DNA of 64,000 nt from Hyaloscypha bicolor E (Eukaryota; Ascomycota; Leotiomycetes; Helotiales; Hyaloscyphaceae): the NCBI RefSeq assembly GCF_002865645.1, contig NW_020194589.1, forward strand, positions 2,517,750-2,581,749, given 5' to 3'. Numbering within the stretch: the stretch's first letter is position 1; every line of letters starts with the position of its first letter. Shown one piece after another: positions 38,331 through 50,899 of the stretch. Both the position numbers and the translations under genes were made by a program. The notes beneath the pieces were generated by a model. It was not told the DNA's origin. It made no database searches and was given only the letters and a program-made list of their open reading frames with translations.

Positions 38331-40345
38331 TCACATAGTCGGCGCCCTCTTTAATCCCTTGCAGTACCGGACGAAAAGCCCGTCGATGAAATGAGCATGC
38401 TTTATGCCGTTCGGTCTCTGCTTCGCGAATTCGTCGATAGCGGCCTGCACGTCGTAGCCAAGTCGTTCTACGAGGTAGCATACGATGAAGAATCCAGTCC
38501 TGTTGAATCCTGTTGGATCACGAAGTTAGTATTTTCTTCTTGACATAAACATCAACTTACCATAGTGGCAGTGGACTCCGATGCAGTGGTCACCCCACTC
38601 CTCTACTACCGCTCTGTTTTTCTGCTCTTCTCTTAGCCGATCCACAAGAGCTATGAACCCTTCCACCTCCTCAGCTGAGGGAGGGATCTTGCTGATGGTT
38701 GGGAATTTGCTGGAAAAGCAGGCGAAGTTAGTAATGACCTAAGAGTCTGGGAATGTGATGGCATGAGACAATCTCTTTTTCACTTACTGATAATGTATGC
38801 CGCCGCATTCGAGCCCGCGAGAGTCATAAACAGGGCTATCGTGACTGATATCTATCACGTCCTTAATGGTGGAGCCCCATTTCTTCACAAATATCTCAGG
38901 GCAGTGGGTGCTATCGTAAGCGGACAGTCAATATTTGCCTTGTTAAGAAAAGCTTGAACAATATCTCTGAAAGAACAAACATAGGAGTAACTTATCACTT
39001 ACTCATCGACCTCTCGAAGAGTCTTCATGGCTCTGAAAGTGCTGGCTATGAGATCAGACACAGGTGCCACCTTCTGCCACTTCGCAAGATTTTTGACATC
39101 CCATTTGGAATTCTGCGCCAAAAATTGCAATTGCCAGCCAAGGCCAAGCCGTGGGGATATCTGGCTAGATAGAAAATCCGATATCAGTCCCGCAAGAACA
39201 CGAACCTCGGTCGGTTGGTACAGAAGCGCGTGTGTGGCTGGAGCGGGCAGAACAATTCGTTTGAGGACTTTACTAGGCTTCGCTAGCTGCGGAGGAATGA
39301 CAGAGGGCTCCTCGTTCGGAGTGGATGGATCCTCGTGCGATTCCGATGTCTCCGGATCGGGCTCGATAAACTCTTTTTCCCGAATGGATTCAATCGGCCT
39401 GGGAGACGCCTTGCCGTTGGCAGAGGGGACCGGAACTGGAGCGGCGGAGTCATTAACTGGCTGGCTGTCCTTGTCAACCTCGATTTGATCTGGGTGAGAC
39501 TTTCCAAGAAATTTGGCTATCTTGTCCAACTCGGCAGGTTTTGTGATGTTATCCATTTCACCGCCAACCAAGAATACCGGAACTTTAAGTGCCGCCCACA
39601 CGTCTTTTCCAGGAAGACCCCCGTTCGAAATGTGGTTTCCGAAGGTTGGAAGACTACCGGCAGCCATCCTTCTCCAGACCGCGGTCCTCGATTGCTCATT
39701 AAATCGGAATTGCATTTTCCTGCACTCGTAACTGGCGTCTTCACCCACAAACCGACGAACACTCGAACTCTCGGTTCCGCCGCGTCGATCCCACTGCCTC
39801 CAGAGATCGAACACGGAATTGGGTACCCAAAGAAGCTTCCTGAACGTAGACACTTGCTTCTCGCTGGGAGGCTCCGCCTTGGGACAAATCGCCACCAAAC
39901 CCACCACGGTAGCATTTAAGGTTTCCTTTGTCGCCAAGAGAGCTGCTAGCGAGGCCCCCATCGAATGTCCAAGAAGTACAACATTTTGGTCCTTCTCACG
40001 ATATTCGCCGACGATGACTTCAAGTAATTCTACAAGAGCATCCGTGGTATAGGCATTCCAAGAAGTTATCTCATATGCACTCCTTCCACATCCAGGCAAA
40101 TCTATTGCCAAACAAGAAGATAGGTTCACTAAAGAAGTGAGGAGGCTCGCGAATTGCGCAGACGACCCACCAAGGCCGTGGATAAATACAAGTAACGGTA
40201 AAGGAGGCTTGGGGAGCTTGTCGGCTTGTGGATGTTTTCGGAAGAATACGCGGACGTTAGAGTATTCGGATTGGGTGGTCTTGAACGACTTTAATTCTGA
40301 ATGCTTCTTCAGAAGTCCCGGGTCTGTTGCCTCGGCATCTACCAT
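38331..40345 (-). CDS. Alpha/beta-hydrolase fused to a dual-specificity phosphatase
   Basis: Four exons, 40345-39003, 38910-38788, 38709-38561 and 38509-38331, join in frame to 597 aa. The N-terminal half is an alpha/beta-hydrolase: LLVFIHGLGGSSAQF (oxyanion hole), DLPGCGRSAYE, nucleophile elbow LLGHSMGASLAAL, a candidate acid in VGGEMDNITKP, and a candidate His in PAPATHALLY after a disordered insert. The C-terminal ~150 residues are a cysteine phosphatase: DVIDISHDSPVYD, then the P-loop HCHYGFNRTG (Cx5R), FIVCYLVERLGYDVQAAIDEFA, and GIKHAHFIDGLFVRYC, resembling the mRNA-capping-triphosphatase/DSP group. Both active sites look intact. The codons just upstream of the start (FELPEPSETLLT) also look coding and follow a CAG acceptor, so an upstream exon is likely; the open frame 40706-40377, with a hydrophobic helix, is a candidate, but I could not find a phase-compatible strong donor. 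Confidence 0.85.
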
Positions 40346-42111
40346 GGTCAGGAGAGTTTCTGAAGGTTCTGGGAGCTCAAATCTTGCCAGTTGTCTCTGC
40401 AGTGTACCTCATGATCCCTCCCTCATTCTTCTCAGATTCGGCGGAGTTCGAGGGTGACGCTTTCCACGACCTTCTGAGCCACCAGAGGCCTGGGATAATG
40501 CTGCACAGAGCCACCGCTACACCAATGGTCTCCCAGGAGATCTGCGGATGCAATCGCTGAATTCCCGATAACAGAGCCTGTAGTTGCATGCGGGTTCGGC
40601 TAGTCGGCGCCGAGATCCTGCTCTCGGACAGCGCGAGGGCTCCAGTCGCAAGATATAGAGGAATTAGACATGACGAGAGAAGGGTATTTGCCATCCTCTT
40701 CTCCAAGGAAGATGTGACGAGCGAGCGGCTGTTTGAGAAGCAGAAGTCTATTTACTCCCGCGGGCCGACTCGACTCGACTCGGCTTGCACAATTTGTCGC
40801 TTGGTGCAGTGGTTGAGGTTAAAAGACGGCCGCGGAGTCCTCGGGGAATGTTTGCGGGCCTTGGGCCTTCCATCGACTTTGTATGTAGGGGAACGGAAGC
40901 GGGTTGGGGCCGTGGAATGGGCGGGCACTGGAGTTGAGCCGTTGATGAAGGACGACGACGACCTGCCCGGCCCTGCCCTCGCCCTGCCCTCGCCCTGCCC
41001 AGGACGAGAAACGTGAGAGAAACGTGCGTCATCGACAGGCTCAGCCTCGCTGTCTGCGGCGACCAATCACAATCGAGGGTTGCCAGCACCCAATGTCGCG
41101 CGTAAACAGAAACCTCCCCATGGACGGTACCTTTCTTGAAGGTCTCACTTCTTAGCCATGCGGCCACTACCATCCTTGGAGCTTCGGAATATCACGAGGG
41201 AGGTGGTGCTTGTGCTCGGATAGTCCCGAGGCGGCAGGTTCGCGTCGGCGTGAGCATGAGCATGGGCGCGGCGCGGCGTGCTCTCTCTGCAGGTCGACAG
41301 CCGGCAGCGCGGATCAATTGCCGTTGGCCCAGAGGTCTCTGAAGCCATCCCCATCCCGCCACCAGTCATCGGAGTCGAAGGCCAGGCCCGGTGGGTCAGA
41401 TAGCGGGCCCAATGAAGAGACACTGGAGGGAGATACGGAGGTACGGAGGTACAGTACCGCGTGCACAGCAGGAGCAGCAGCGGCAGCAGAGCAGTAACCC
41501 TCCCGGCCAATCGCCAAAGCTTATTCCAGTAGGAATGAGGCCCAGGAGACGGATCCAGAGTACGCCCTATCATTTGACCGCAGACCGAGGATGAGAGAGA
41601 GAGATATCAACTCAGCTCGTGCCACGACTTTATCTCTCTGGGCCCCTGGCTTTCAAGTGCTTGCTGCTAGCTTACCCATCTTACAACATTCAGAATCGAA
41701 GAAGCGCAATGGCATCGGTGTCTGCCCCCGATCGCGGAGCTCTTGACAAGAATTTTCCCTTCCTGAAAAGAGCTATGAAGCCATGACGGCCCTGACTCGG
41801 GTTACTTTTCCTGAGTTACCCCTCATGGCCGCCGGAAACGCTGCTACCACGATTGCCCCTCTGCTCCTCCAGGTGGGGCAGACCTGCTAGACGTCAAGTT
41901 TTATTATCTCTGTTGGAAGTACAGCGGGACCAATCTGCATATCGTCCCACAATTGGATTTCCTTAAATCTTGGCTTGGCCTCAAAAACACCCCATTTTAG
42001 GTTTCCTCAGTTACTCATATTCGATATAGCTCTGTCTCTAACCCAGCCCCTCCTCACGATCTACCTCCTAACCCACCTTCGCCAGAAATTACAAACAGTT
42101 AGGTATACGTG
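40346..42111. other. Intergenic, 1,766 bp, GC-rich left half
   Basis: This holds the upstream regions of two divergent genes. On the minus strand 40706-40377 is an open frame with a hydrophobic segment (ETIGVAVALCSIIPGLWWL) that may be a 5' exon of the hydrolase-phosphatase gene. The part 40590-41480 is GC-rich with many overlapping spurious open frames and a short GC-rich tandem repeat. The part near 41900-42110 is AT-richer and resembles a promoter and leader of the next gene. Confidence 0.4.
40971..41000 (+). repeat. 11-bp GC-rich tandem repeat, about 2.7 copies
   Basis: The unit CCCTGCCCTCG is repeated without change at 40971-40981 and 40982-40992, with a partial third copy. It lies in a non-coding, GC-rich stretch. 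Confidence 0.8.
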
Positions 42112-44666
42112 ATGGAGCACTCCAACGGGACCAACGGGACCAACGGGACCAATGGGAATATCCCAACGGCACGATATTTGACCTTCCCAGCCCTCAAACA
42201 TGGTACAATCGTCAACGGGAAGCAAGCTTTGAACAGGTGGTCGTCCACTATTACGAGAGGTGAAAAATCCAAACCCAAGAGGGAATTCAAAGCTAATGAT
42301 CAAAGACCACGATTTTCCGGGGGCCCAGGTAGGAGCTCATCTCAGGTATTTGGTCATTGCTAAATTGGAGAGGCAATGTTATATGCTGCTGGTGTTCCAA
42401 ACAAAGCTGCAATGAAAAGCCATCCTCAAGTTGGGTAAGTAATTCAACATCAAAGATATAAGAGCAGATGCTAATCACTCGTTCCAGTATTTCTACAGTA
42501 TGGGTATGTGATTCCCCAGCCATCTCTACAAAGTCCCTCCTCGAACTCCGTCAAACATCTCAGGGAGGATTCTGGGTTCTCCAACTCCTTCCTCAGAAAT
42601 TGATAACTGATTAAGCCACCAGTGGGAAGGAAACCCTTGCAAGTGAGTCATTTATGCGAGATAATGGAGTAGCACTGACCTTGTGCCACAGTATGCACCG
42701 TAAGTTCCACGACGGAAATGTCTCGATTTCTATTGACGACCCTTATCTCAGTCCTCGATCTCGGAAAGACCGTGAAAGCTGCGGTACAGAAACAAGAAAT
42801 GATTGGATGGCAATTCAACACGGTAGGGGTTTCGGATGGGATCACAATGGGAGGAGATGGTACGTCGTTGTTGCACAGAAAGGGGTTAAGCGAGGATTGA
42901 CATTGCCAGGCATGCGATTCTCATTGCAGACTCGGGAAATCATTGCCGACAGCAGTAAGTATTCTCAGAGCGAAATATTTCTCTCTAGGGAGGTTTCGGC
43001 GTGCTCCAAGTCTCGCTCATCTTCGCAATTACTAACTTTCCCGAAGTTGAAACAGTGACATGTGCACAAGTAGAGAATTCCAATTTTCGATGCCTTTTTC
43101 GAGTACTGACCAAGGCAGCATCATGACGCGAATATCTCGATACCGGGGTGCGACAAGAATATGCCGGGGGTCATTATAGCTGCAGCCCGACATAATCGAC
43201 CATTTCTCATGATCTACGGTGGCACCATCAAGAAAGGCTTCTCAAGGCTTCTGAACAAGGACATCAACATCAGCACAGTAAGAGCGACCGGCTTTCTCTC
43301 CAATTCCAACACACAACATGCTTCTGACAGATTTTAGTGCTACGAAGCAGCCGGAGCTTTTAACTATGGTCGATTGAGAGCTGCTGAAGGAGCTGGGGAA
43401 ATTGGTCGCACTCCAAGCGATGTTATGGATGACCTGGAACAGCATGCTTGTCCCGGCGCCGGAGCATGCGGTGGGATGTATACGGCAAATACTATGAGCA
43501 CAGCCATCGAAGCTATGGGTCTTTGCCTCCCAGGATCCTCGTCAAATCCAGCCGAATCACCAGCCAAGATGAGAGAGTGCGCAAAAGCAGCTGACGCAAT
43601 CAAAATATGCATGGAGAAAAACATCCGGCCTCGCGATCTGATGACCAAGGAGTCGTTCGAGAACGCTCTGGTGATGACAATGGCTTTTGGGTCAGTATTC
43701 CTACGTTTACGGGGTTCTCGGCTAACTTAAATAGGGGCTCGACAAACAGCGTTCTTCACTTTCTCGCCATGGCTGGCACAGCCGAAGTGCCTCTTTCTCT
43801 AGACGACTTCCAACGTGTCAGCGACAAGATCCCCTTCCTTGCAGACCTCGCTCCTAGCGGTAAATACTTCATGGAAGACCTCTATAACATTGGCGGGACA
43901 CCCTCTGTGCTCAAATTGCTTGTTGCAGCAGGTCTCATGAACGGCAATATCCCTACCGTGACCGGGAAAACGCTCGCTGAAAACATTGCTCCCTTCCCTT
44001 CTCTGCCACAGGATCAGGTCATCATCCGACCGATTTCGAATCCGATCAAAGCTACCGGACACCTACAGATTCTTCGTGGAAATCTTGCGCCGGGTGGAGC
44101 TGTGGCGAAGATTACTGGGAAAGAAGGCCTCGTCTTCAAGGGAAAGGCGAGGGTGTTTAATAAAGAGCATGAACTCGACACAGCTCTTAATAAGGGCCAG
44201 ATTCCTCATGGTGAGAAGCTGGTCTTGATTGTGAGATACGAGGGTCCAAAAGGCGGGCCGGGTATGCCAGAACAATTGAAGTCAAGTGCAGCGATTATGG
44301 GAGCTGGACTCAAGAATGTGGCTTTAGTTACTGATGGGAGGTACTCGGGTGCCAGTCATGGTTTCATCGTGGGCCACGTCGTTCCCGAAGCTGCAGGTAA
44401 GTTTCTTTTCTTCAATTTCCTTCCTCTAAAAAATCCGAGGCTCACTTCCGCCAGTGGGAGGACCCATAGCAGTCGTTCAAGACGGCGATGTCGTCACAAT
44501 ATCTACCGAGACAAATACCATTAGCATGGACGTCAGTGGCGAGGAGATCGCAAATCGCCTGAAAGCTTGGAAACCACCAAAGAGTGCGGTCAACCGAGGG
44601 GTTCTGGCAAAGTACGCCAAGCTTGTTGGAGATGCTTCTCATGGAGCTATGACAGATCTGTTCTAA
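42112..44666 (+). CDS. Dihydroxy-acid dehydratase paralogue (IlvD/Edd family)
   Basis: Twelve exons join in frame to 628 aa: 42112-42328, 42371-42434, 42488-42503, 42623-42642, 42692-42699, 42752-42859, 42910-42954, 43047-43069, 43119-43277, 43338-43690, 43735-44396 and 44455-44666. The enzyme class makes 2-oxo acids for valine, leucine and isoleucine. Iron-sulfur cluster cysteines are all present: [15 protein letters not shown] and [12 protein letters not shown]. Other family blocks are [29 protein letters not shown] and [18 protein letters not shown]. The N-terminus (MEHSN, then three Gly-Thr-Asn repeats) lacks the Arg-rich amphipathic leader of mitochondrial Ilv3, so this looks like a divergent, possibly cytosolic paralogue. 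Exon 5 is only 8 nt and exon 3 only 16 nt. Dehydratase paralogues serve as self-resistance genes in some fungal clusters, but no cluster enzyme is visible here. Confidence 0.88.
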
Positions 44667-47600
44667 GCTGCTCTTTTCTTTTCATCTAGAATTTAGATTG
44701 GGTTGGGCCACGGTTGGGATGCTAGAAGGTTCCTTTATAGACTGGTAGATTTTTCTGAATATTAAACTGTTTCTCTGATCAATGGTTCAGCATTCTGATT
44801 TCTCAATGGCGGCTTCCCTTGTGGTTTGTATATCACTGGTTCGTTAACCAGCTTTCCAGTACAATATATTAAAGACTTGCCCTTTCAACAGATATTTAAT
44901 AAAGTCAGATCCCAGCATGCTTAGCAGCGCAGACTTAATGCCCAGTTCTGGTCTAGAACATTAATTTTAATTCAAGTGGTTCATGCCCTCGACATATTCT
45001 TATATTTTGCTCAGTGTTCCCAAATTTATTGGAATATTGGAATCAGGCCGGAAGGTATCACTTTCTTTTATTTTAATTTTTATTGATAAGAACTTGAAAT
45101 TATTTTTATTACAGCTTTTATTAAAGAGTTCTGCGCTATTTGAACGGATATAAAGGTGTCACAGCTTCACACTTTTGGCAGTACGCTCCTGCTTCAATAT
45201 CCCACTCAGACCTGGGGTATTCTCTAAGTTATAGACATATCCTTCTGAGATATGCATCTGAAGTTGGATGTACTTGGTACCTATAGGACAGCCAGGCTTT
45301 ATACTGGATCTGGATGTACTGTACAGCAGTTGCCGGGACAATTAGTCTCAATTCCCCTCAAAGCATCCACACGCAGTGGAGACAATCAGGAGGTGATGGA
45401 TGCATCCTTCCCTCCTGAGGCAATTTGACTTGAATACATGGCAAAGAAGGCACGAGTCATGGCTTAGTTCAATTGAAAAGGTCATTGCCCCATTGAGTAA
45501 TGTCGCGGTTTTGAATGATCCTATGGATAAGCACGGCTAGTGTCGCATCAAAGGTAGTTAGAGGACCATTCAACGCTCGTCTTGCGCCTTTGAGGAAGAA
45601 ACATTGCTCAATATAATGTCTCCTGGCAGCCCTCATCTCCATGCCATGGGGTGGAGTGCCTTAGAACGTTAGTCAATGTGACAATATCCGGGCAAGGGAG
45701 TTAGAGCTGTGTTCATTTCAGATCCTCGACCCAGGACAGTGAACGATTCGTTATTTGCAATTTCGTCTGTTCGTTGACAACAACTGCCATCTTGGCAGCC
45801 ACAGGATTTCTTGTCAAAAGCATATTCCTAGAAGTGCTAGAATTTGTGTCCTAGGCGGAGATGCGTATCCAGGCACTCACCTCACAACATTGCGTACCCC
45901 TTTTCCTTCTGACTTGAAGACGACACAGCTTAGCGAATTCTGGGAGTTCTTCAGCTACATTATTTTGAAATCGAAGGTTAGCAAAAGCCCGCTTTATGCT
46001 TGAGATTATAAAGGGATAGGTGTCTTGTGCCTAATCGAGGATATGTATCAAAGAATTGCCCTACAAACCAGACATCACGTGTTGACAAAATGTTCTATCA
46101 GAAACAGACCCTTGAATTTCAAAGAACACATTTGCTTATTCCTGTGAGATTGGACTTGGCGTTCTTCTTTTCAGTATTTTCGAAGGTTCAATGTACCAGG
46201 AGTGATTGGGCATTGTTAGTAGAATGTCTCTAGAGCTGTTGCATTATACCACAAGGTGGATAAATGCTCTAAGAAACTGAGAATCACTATTATGTCTCCT
46301 AGAATCACAGGGCAACAATGCGGTAAAGTAGAGAAGTCTGGATATATAAGCTCCATTCCTGTACCGTTGGATCTCTCACTTTCAGCGTGACATCATTCCT
46401 GTCTTGCCATAATAGGAACTATGTCTCACAGTTTCAAGGGAAGGTGAATCGACATAAGAATTCTGTATATAACGTCCCCTGCGGTATTATCGGATCTTTT
46501 GCTTTCGGCGCAAATTCCTGATTGCATGCATTCAGAGGGGGGAGACGTGCAAGGCCTTGGCTATCTCTTAGAGGATTTGTGGCTTGGTGTTGTGACGTCA
46601 GCGTCACATGACCTGGCCCTAGCGTGGCACCCTGTACTTAGCTCGAGCTCCCCGCTCCTCTCTTCTTTTCTCTCTTTAGACGTTACATACACACCCAAAA
46701 AGAGCTGTTTACCAGACCAGGTCTTCAGCCCAGGGACGTGATACTTGGGTTCATGCCCACTACTTCTAAAAGTCCTTTGGAGTTCTGAGGCTCTCCTCCT
46801 AGTACACTCTTCCAGAATGACCTTATCAATGTCTTTGTATGAGGTTTGACAGCAAGCTCAACAGTGACAACAGAGATTCCTCACCAAACCACGAGTTTCT
46901 CAATCTCGTATTTCGTACCGAGTAGGCCCTCAGGTATATTCAGCTTCGAATCGCCACGGCTCCGGTCAGTGGTCCACCAGTATCGCCGTACAATTCATTG
47001 GAACCCGGTGATCCAATTTCATATCAAATTAGAGAATGCTGAATGGTACGCAGTATCTTGTGACTTCTCTTTATTGCTGTATATATACACTTCTGCTCAG
47101 TGGTCAAGCATACCTTTATGAGACACTTCCTGCATTCATTTTGCTGGTCCCGTTTCTGAGGCACCCAGGGAGCTTGTATAGAGCTGCGATACTTTGAGCA
47201 CGTTGCAAGCCTAAAGCAACGACGTGCAGGTTATTGATCGGTCACCCTACCTTGCTTTATCTTCCCTGGGATGAAGGATATACCGTAAGTCGAAATTAAA
47301 CTGATGTGGCCGAGATTCTCAATAGTTCTTACAGAAAAGAGGTAGCCGTTTCTCTATTTTGGTGCAATGGCTTGCTGGAGTTTTGTTCGCTCTTTTCGAA
47401 TCTTGTGTTGAGGTCTGTCTTCCTTCTTTATTCACTTCAGGTTTGCTCATTGGGCAAAGGAAAGCTCAAGTCCCTGCTTTCTGGCGAGTAATATCTGTTT
47501 ATCTTGCTTGGATCCGGCGCTCCTTCAGAAGAAACCTCCTGAAGACAAGCCGTCTTCAACGAAAGCGGCGCAAATTGGTCATCTACGAGAAGGAGATGGG

Positions 47601-48933
47601 CTGCACCCTTTAAAGTAGTCGAGATCGAGCTCTCCACGAGAGCTTATGACTAAATCCTCATTACCTCACTACTATAGATTGAGATGAAGGTCATCTCGAG
47701 GACGACAGCGGAACACCAGCATGTCTTGTTACATAGGCAAGGCAGGATGAGGTGTTGGTGTCGTATCCTTTATGATGATTGCGACACACGTCGCTGGGTT
47801 CGAGGCTAGTTTTGAGGGGGGGGATGATCCTCGACCTCGAACCGTCACTTTGATATAAGTGTGTACACGTTTGCTTTGGCATCAAGTCTCTTGCTATTAG
47901 CCTCACAACCGTTCTCAGATAAATTCCATTAGGCACTTTCTTTCATACCCCCTTAAGTGCCGTGCCTGACAAGCTATGTGACCCCATCACCGTTCTTGGA
48001 TTTCTTTGTCACGTTGTCATAGCGCAGTTCTATTTCGGACGAGGTTCAGACGAACTCCAGCATTTTTACAACAGCATTAACGTTCTTCTTTTGCTTACAA
48101 GACTATCCCCATTACGCCAAGCAGGTTTTTATATTTGGGCTGGAGTGTAGCAATGCTGTCACACAGAGCGCGGGTGTTATTGTTTTGGCTATGGCGAATC
48201 GGTGTGTTAGAACCTGGAGACTGTTTTATGTTTTCTTAGCTCAACGAAGGTTCACTACTTCTGAAATAGGACACAAGGGTGTTAGATAATGCAGCACATT
48301 CAATATTAAAATTTCGCAAGGCAATAGTAGGATTTTGAAGCACTGAGCAGAAATAGAGAAACAGAAACAAAAAATTCTATCTATCTCGGCAATAGACAAG
48401 TTGTGGATTATGACTTCAAAAGAAGGCCTTAGTGATTGCATCAGCTCGAGAATCCGTATTCCTAACTGCGGTACCTGGTTCTGGATTAGAATCTTGGTAG
48501 GAAAGCAAGCTTAAGATAAATCTTGTAACTCCAAGGCAAAGCACACCTCCTTGCGAGACCTCTCGCCCAAATCCATTATTATAGAATATCGAAGGAAGAT
48601 CGTGTAGTAGATAAAACGAATTGTCATTTTCAAGAAACTTTTCAGACGTTTTTCAGACAATTTTGCATCTCCTCCTCTCTCGCGACGGTATGAAAATGTT
48701 AACTTGTCAAAGCAGAGTATGTTCTGAATGAACAGAATGCCCCGGACCCATGTGGTAGGTCCATATAGTGCCAGAATAATGCAGGGCAGAATGTAAGAAC
48801 CCAGCAAAATGTTACTCTGAACAGCCTGAATGAAAAATTGAATTGCTACTGAGACTTGCATCCAACGCCTTCCCATCCAAATCTACGCCCTCTCATACAC
48901 AAGCGAAATTCTAGGCAACTGGCCTTCATATCG
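44667..48933. other. Gene-poor, AT-rich region, 4.3 kb
   Basis: No gene can be supported here. The first ~500 bp are very AT-rich (44860-45120). An imperfect direct repeat about 124 bp apart begins near 46343 and 46466 (TATATAA, then GGATCT and CTTTC-GCG in the same order). A plus-strand stretch near 46852-47045 is open and reads like protein (VTTEIPHQTTSFSISYFVP) but has no credible start or partner exon. Another open frame at 47359-47613 ends in a basic tail; it has no recognisable domain. This may be decayed, RIP-affected DNA. Confidence 0.4.
46593..46682 (+). promoter_or_regulatory. Promoter-like cluster without an assigned gene
   Basis: A perfect CRE/ATF-type palindrome TGACGTCA (46593-46600) is followed at once by GCGTCACATGAC and, 30 bp later, by a CT-rich tract (46641-46680) of the kind found in fungal core promoters. 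No intact gene follows; the nearest downstream coding-like stretch starts near 46852. Confidence 0.3.
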
Positions 48934-50430
48934 TCATAACTTCGCGAACACCGTGCCAACAACCCCACTACCTTCCACCAACGTACTCTTCTCCCTCACC
49001 CAAGCAGACAAGCCCCTCCGTCCGTTCTCCACACCGACGCCGCTCATCTTCCATCCTCCCACACTCATCTCCGCAGGGCTCTCACCCCAAGTATTGATCC
49101 AAGTGATGCCAGCCTCTAACTTGCTGATCACTTCATGGCATTCATTCATATCCTTCCCAAATACACCTGCTGCAAGACCAAGCTTTGTGTTGTTTGCTCG
49201 AGCAATGGCCTCATCCACTGTATCATACGTCAGAATGCAGAGCACAGGGCCGAAGATCTCTTCATTGGTAATTTTCATGCTATCGGTGCAGTCTGTGAAG
49301 ACTGTCGGTCGAACCCAGAAGCCATTTTCATAACCAGCAGGGATATTATTCGGTTTCCAAGGACCTCCACATAGAAGCTTGGCCTTGTCAACTTCGATTC
49401 CGTAGTGGATGTAGCTGAGAACTTTCTTGTAATGGGTTTCGGAGACGAGAGGACCAAAGTTGCTGTTCGGATCCATTGGTTCTAGTGCTCGGATGTATTG
49501 CACTTCCTCAAGCAGCCTCTTCTCGAATCCGGCTTTCATGCTTTTCGGTACGAAAACTCGGGTTCCGTTTGTGCAGACTTGGCCTGTAGAATAGAAGTTC
49601 GCCATCATAGCTCCATTTACTGCATTCTCAATCTCTGCATCAGGAAGAATGATGAGTGGACTCTTGCCTCCTAGCTCCATGGTCACATATTTCATCCCCC
49701 CGGCTGCGGACGCAGCAACTTTTTGTCCTGTCGAGACCTGCCCGGTGAAGCTGACTTTCGCAATTCCAGGATGTGAGGTCAAATATCCACCAACAGTTCC
49801 ATCTCCATGCACAATATTGAACACTCCAGGAGGAACTCCGGCCTCCGTGTAGATTTGCGCCAGCACTTGTCCATGGAGAGGTGTAACTTCTGAAGGTTTG
49901 TAGACCATGCAGTTCCCTGCTGCCAGGCACGGCGCGGACTTCCACAACGCAATTTGAATTGGGTAATTCCATGCCCCTATTCCAGCACAAACCCCCAGAG
50001 CTTCTTTCTTAGTGTAGATCCACGCATCCGGTCTCAGTTGTGTTGTCTCTCCATTTAGACCTCCACTTGCCACAAGATTGGCGAAGTATTCCAGTACATC
50101 AGCTCCGGTTACTACGTCGACTGTGCTGGTTTCTGAGAATGCTTTGCCAGTATCATCAGTTTCGACTTTTGCAATTTGGTCATTTCGAGATCGCAGAAGC
50201 TCGACGGCTTTGAGAAGTATTCGAGAACGGACAACAGGAGGTTGTTGTGACCATGAAGGGAATGCATTTTGCGCTGAAGCTACGGCAGAGTTGACATCTA
50301 GCTGTGAAGCTGCTTGGACTTCTGCTACTGATTTGGCCGTGGCGGGGTTGATGGACTTGAAAGTCTTGCCAGAGGTAGCATCTTGGGCCTTGCCATTGTA
50401 CCAGAGCTTCTGAACGGCGTATGGAGACAT
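48934..50430 (-). CDS. Betaine-aldehyde dehydrogenase (ALDH superfamily)
   Basis: This is one exon of 498 codons, the normal ALDH length. The enzyme oxidises betaine aldehyde to glycine betaine with NAD(P)+, the second step after choline oxidase. ALDH signatures are complete: [24 protein letters not shown] (cofactor-binding and Asn), [21 protein letters not shown], the catalytic Glu in [11 protein letters not shown], the nucleophile Cys in [14 protein letters not shown], and [14 protein letters not shown]. The start [14 protein letters not shown] is the first in-frame Met. Specificity for betaine aldehyde rests on overall similarity to BetB-type enzymes and on the choline-oxidase-like gene facing away from it at 56881. 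The two genes were probably direct divergent neighbours before the transposon at 50783-56324 entered their shared upstream region. Confidence 0.88.
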   Translation of the reverse strand: MSPYAVQKLWYNGKAQDATSGKTFKSINPATAKSVAEVQAASQLDVNSAVASAQNAFPSWSQQPPVVRSRILLKAVELLRSRNDQIAKVETDDTGKAFSETSTVDVVTGADVLEYFANLVASGGLNGETTQLRPDAWIYTKKEALGVCAGIGAWNYPIQIALWKSAPCLAAGNCMVYKPSEVTPLHGQVLAQIYTEAGVPPGVFNIVHGDGTVGGYLTSHPGIAKVSFTGQVSTGQKVAASAAGGMKYVTMELGGKSPLIILPDAEIENAVNGAMMANFYSTGQVCTNGTRVFVPKSMKAGFEKRLLEEVQYIRALEPMDPNSNFGPLVSETHYKKVLSYIHYGIEVDKAKLLCGGPWKPNNIPAGYENGFWVRPTVFTDCTDSMKITNEEIFGPVLCILTYDTVDEAIARANNTKLGLAAGVFGKDMNECHEVISKLEAGITWINTWGESPAEMSVGGWKMSGVGVENGRRGLSAWVREKSTLVEGSGVVGTVFAKL

Positions 50431-50782
50431 TGTGGTATGATGTCCTCGAACTACTGGTGCTTTACGCTGGCTTGAGATATGAAAGTTAATCTTGAAGCAA
50501 GGGAAGCTTTACCAATAAGAGGTGGGGTAAAGCCGAGCTTCCTCTGAGCCAGGGCCACAACACGCGATTCAGCAATTGCGGACGGTGGCGTCCGCGATAT
50601 GCCTAACAAGGAAGATATTTGGAAGAAGTCAGGCAATCCGCAATCATTCCTTGCATCGGTGTCTGGTGCAGACCGCAAGTGCGGCAAGAAGTGCGTTGTG
50701 GAAAGTTTGGCTGTGTTTGGACTGGCCGTTAATTTTTTTGCCTGTGTCTTGGCAAGGCTGCGCGGAGGCCACTGAATACGGG
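50431..50782. promoter_or_regulatory. Upstream region of the betaine-aldehyde dehydrogenase gene, truncated by the transposon
   Basis: These 352 bp lie between the ALDH start and the left terminal inverted repeat. They should contain whatever part of the former shared promoter is left on this side. No specific binding site is assigned, and the minus-strand open frame across it has no domain. Confidence 0.5.
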
Positions 50783-50809
50783 TGACCATAGCGACCAAAA
50801 GGGTCAATG
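50783..50809 (+). repeat. Left terminal inverted repeat (27 bp)
   Basis: It begins TGACCATAGCGACC and ends GGGTCAATG; its reverse complement is found exactly at 56298-56324. The repeat is partly self-complementary (TGACC near one end, GGGTCA near the other). Inside it, 50821-50850, a near-direct repeat of AAAATCG plus ATTTTTG occurs twice. Confidence 0.92.
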
Positions 50810-50899
50810 GCTTTTTCCGCAAAATCGAATTTTTGGAAAATCGCATTTTTGACCCATTACATATTACTTACTTGAATTATTCCACTTTCAACGTATCGT

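Noticed and set aside
40748..41573. Large minus-strand open frames near the hydrolase-phosphatase upstream region
   Set aside because: The DNA is GC-rich and stop-poor; frames overlap each other on both strands and have no domain.
50451..50846. Minus-strand 131-codon frame crossing the left inverted repeat
   Set aside because: It runs across the transposon boundary and has no recognisable domain, so it is probably chance.
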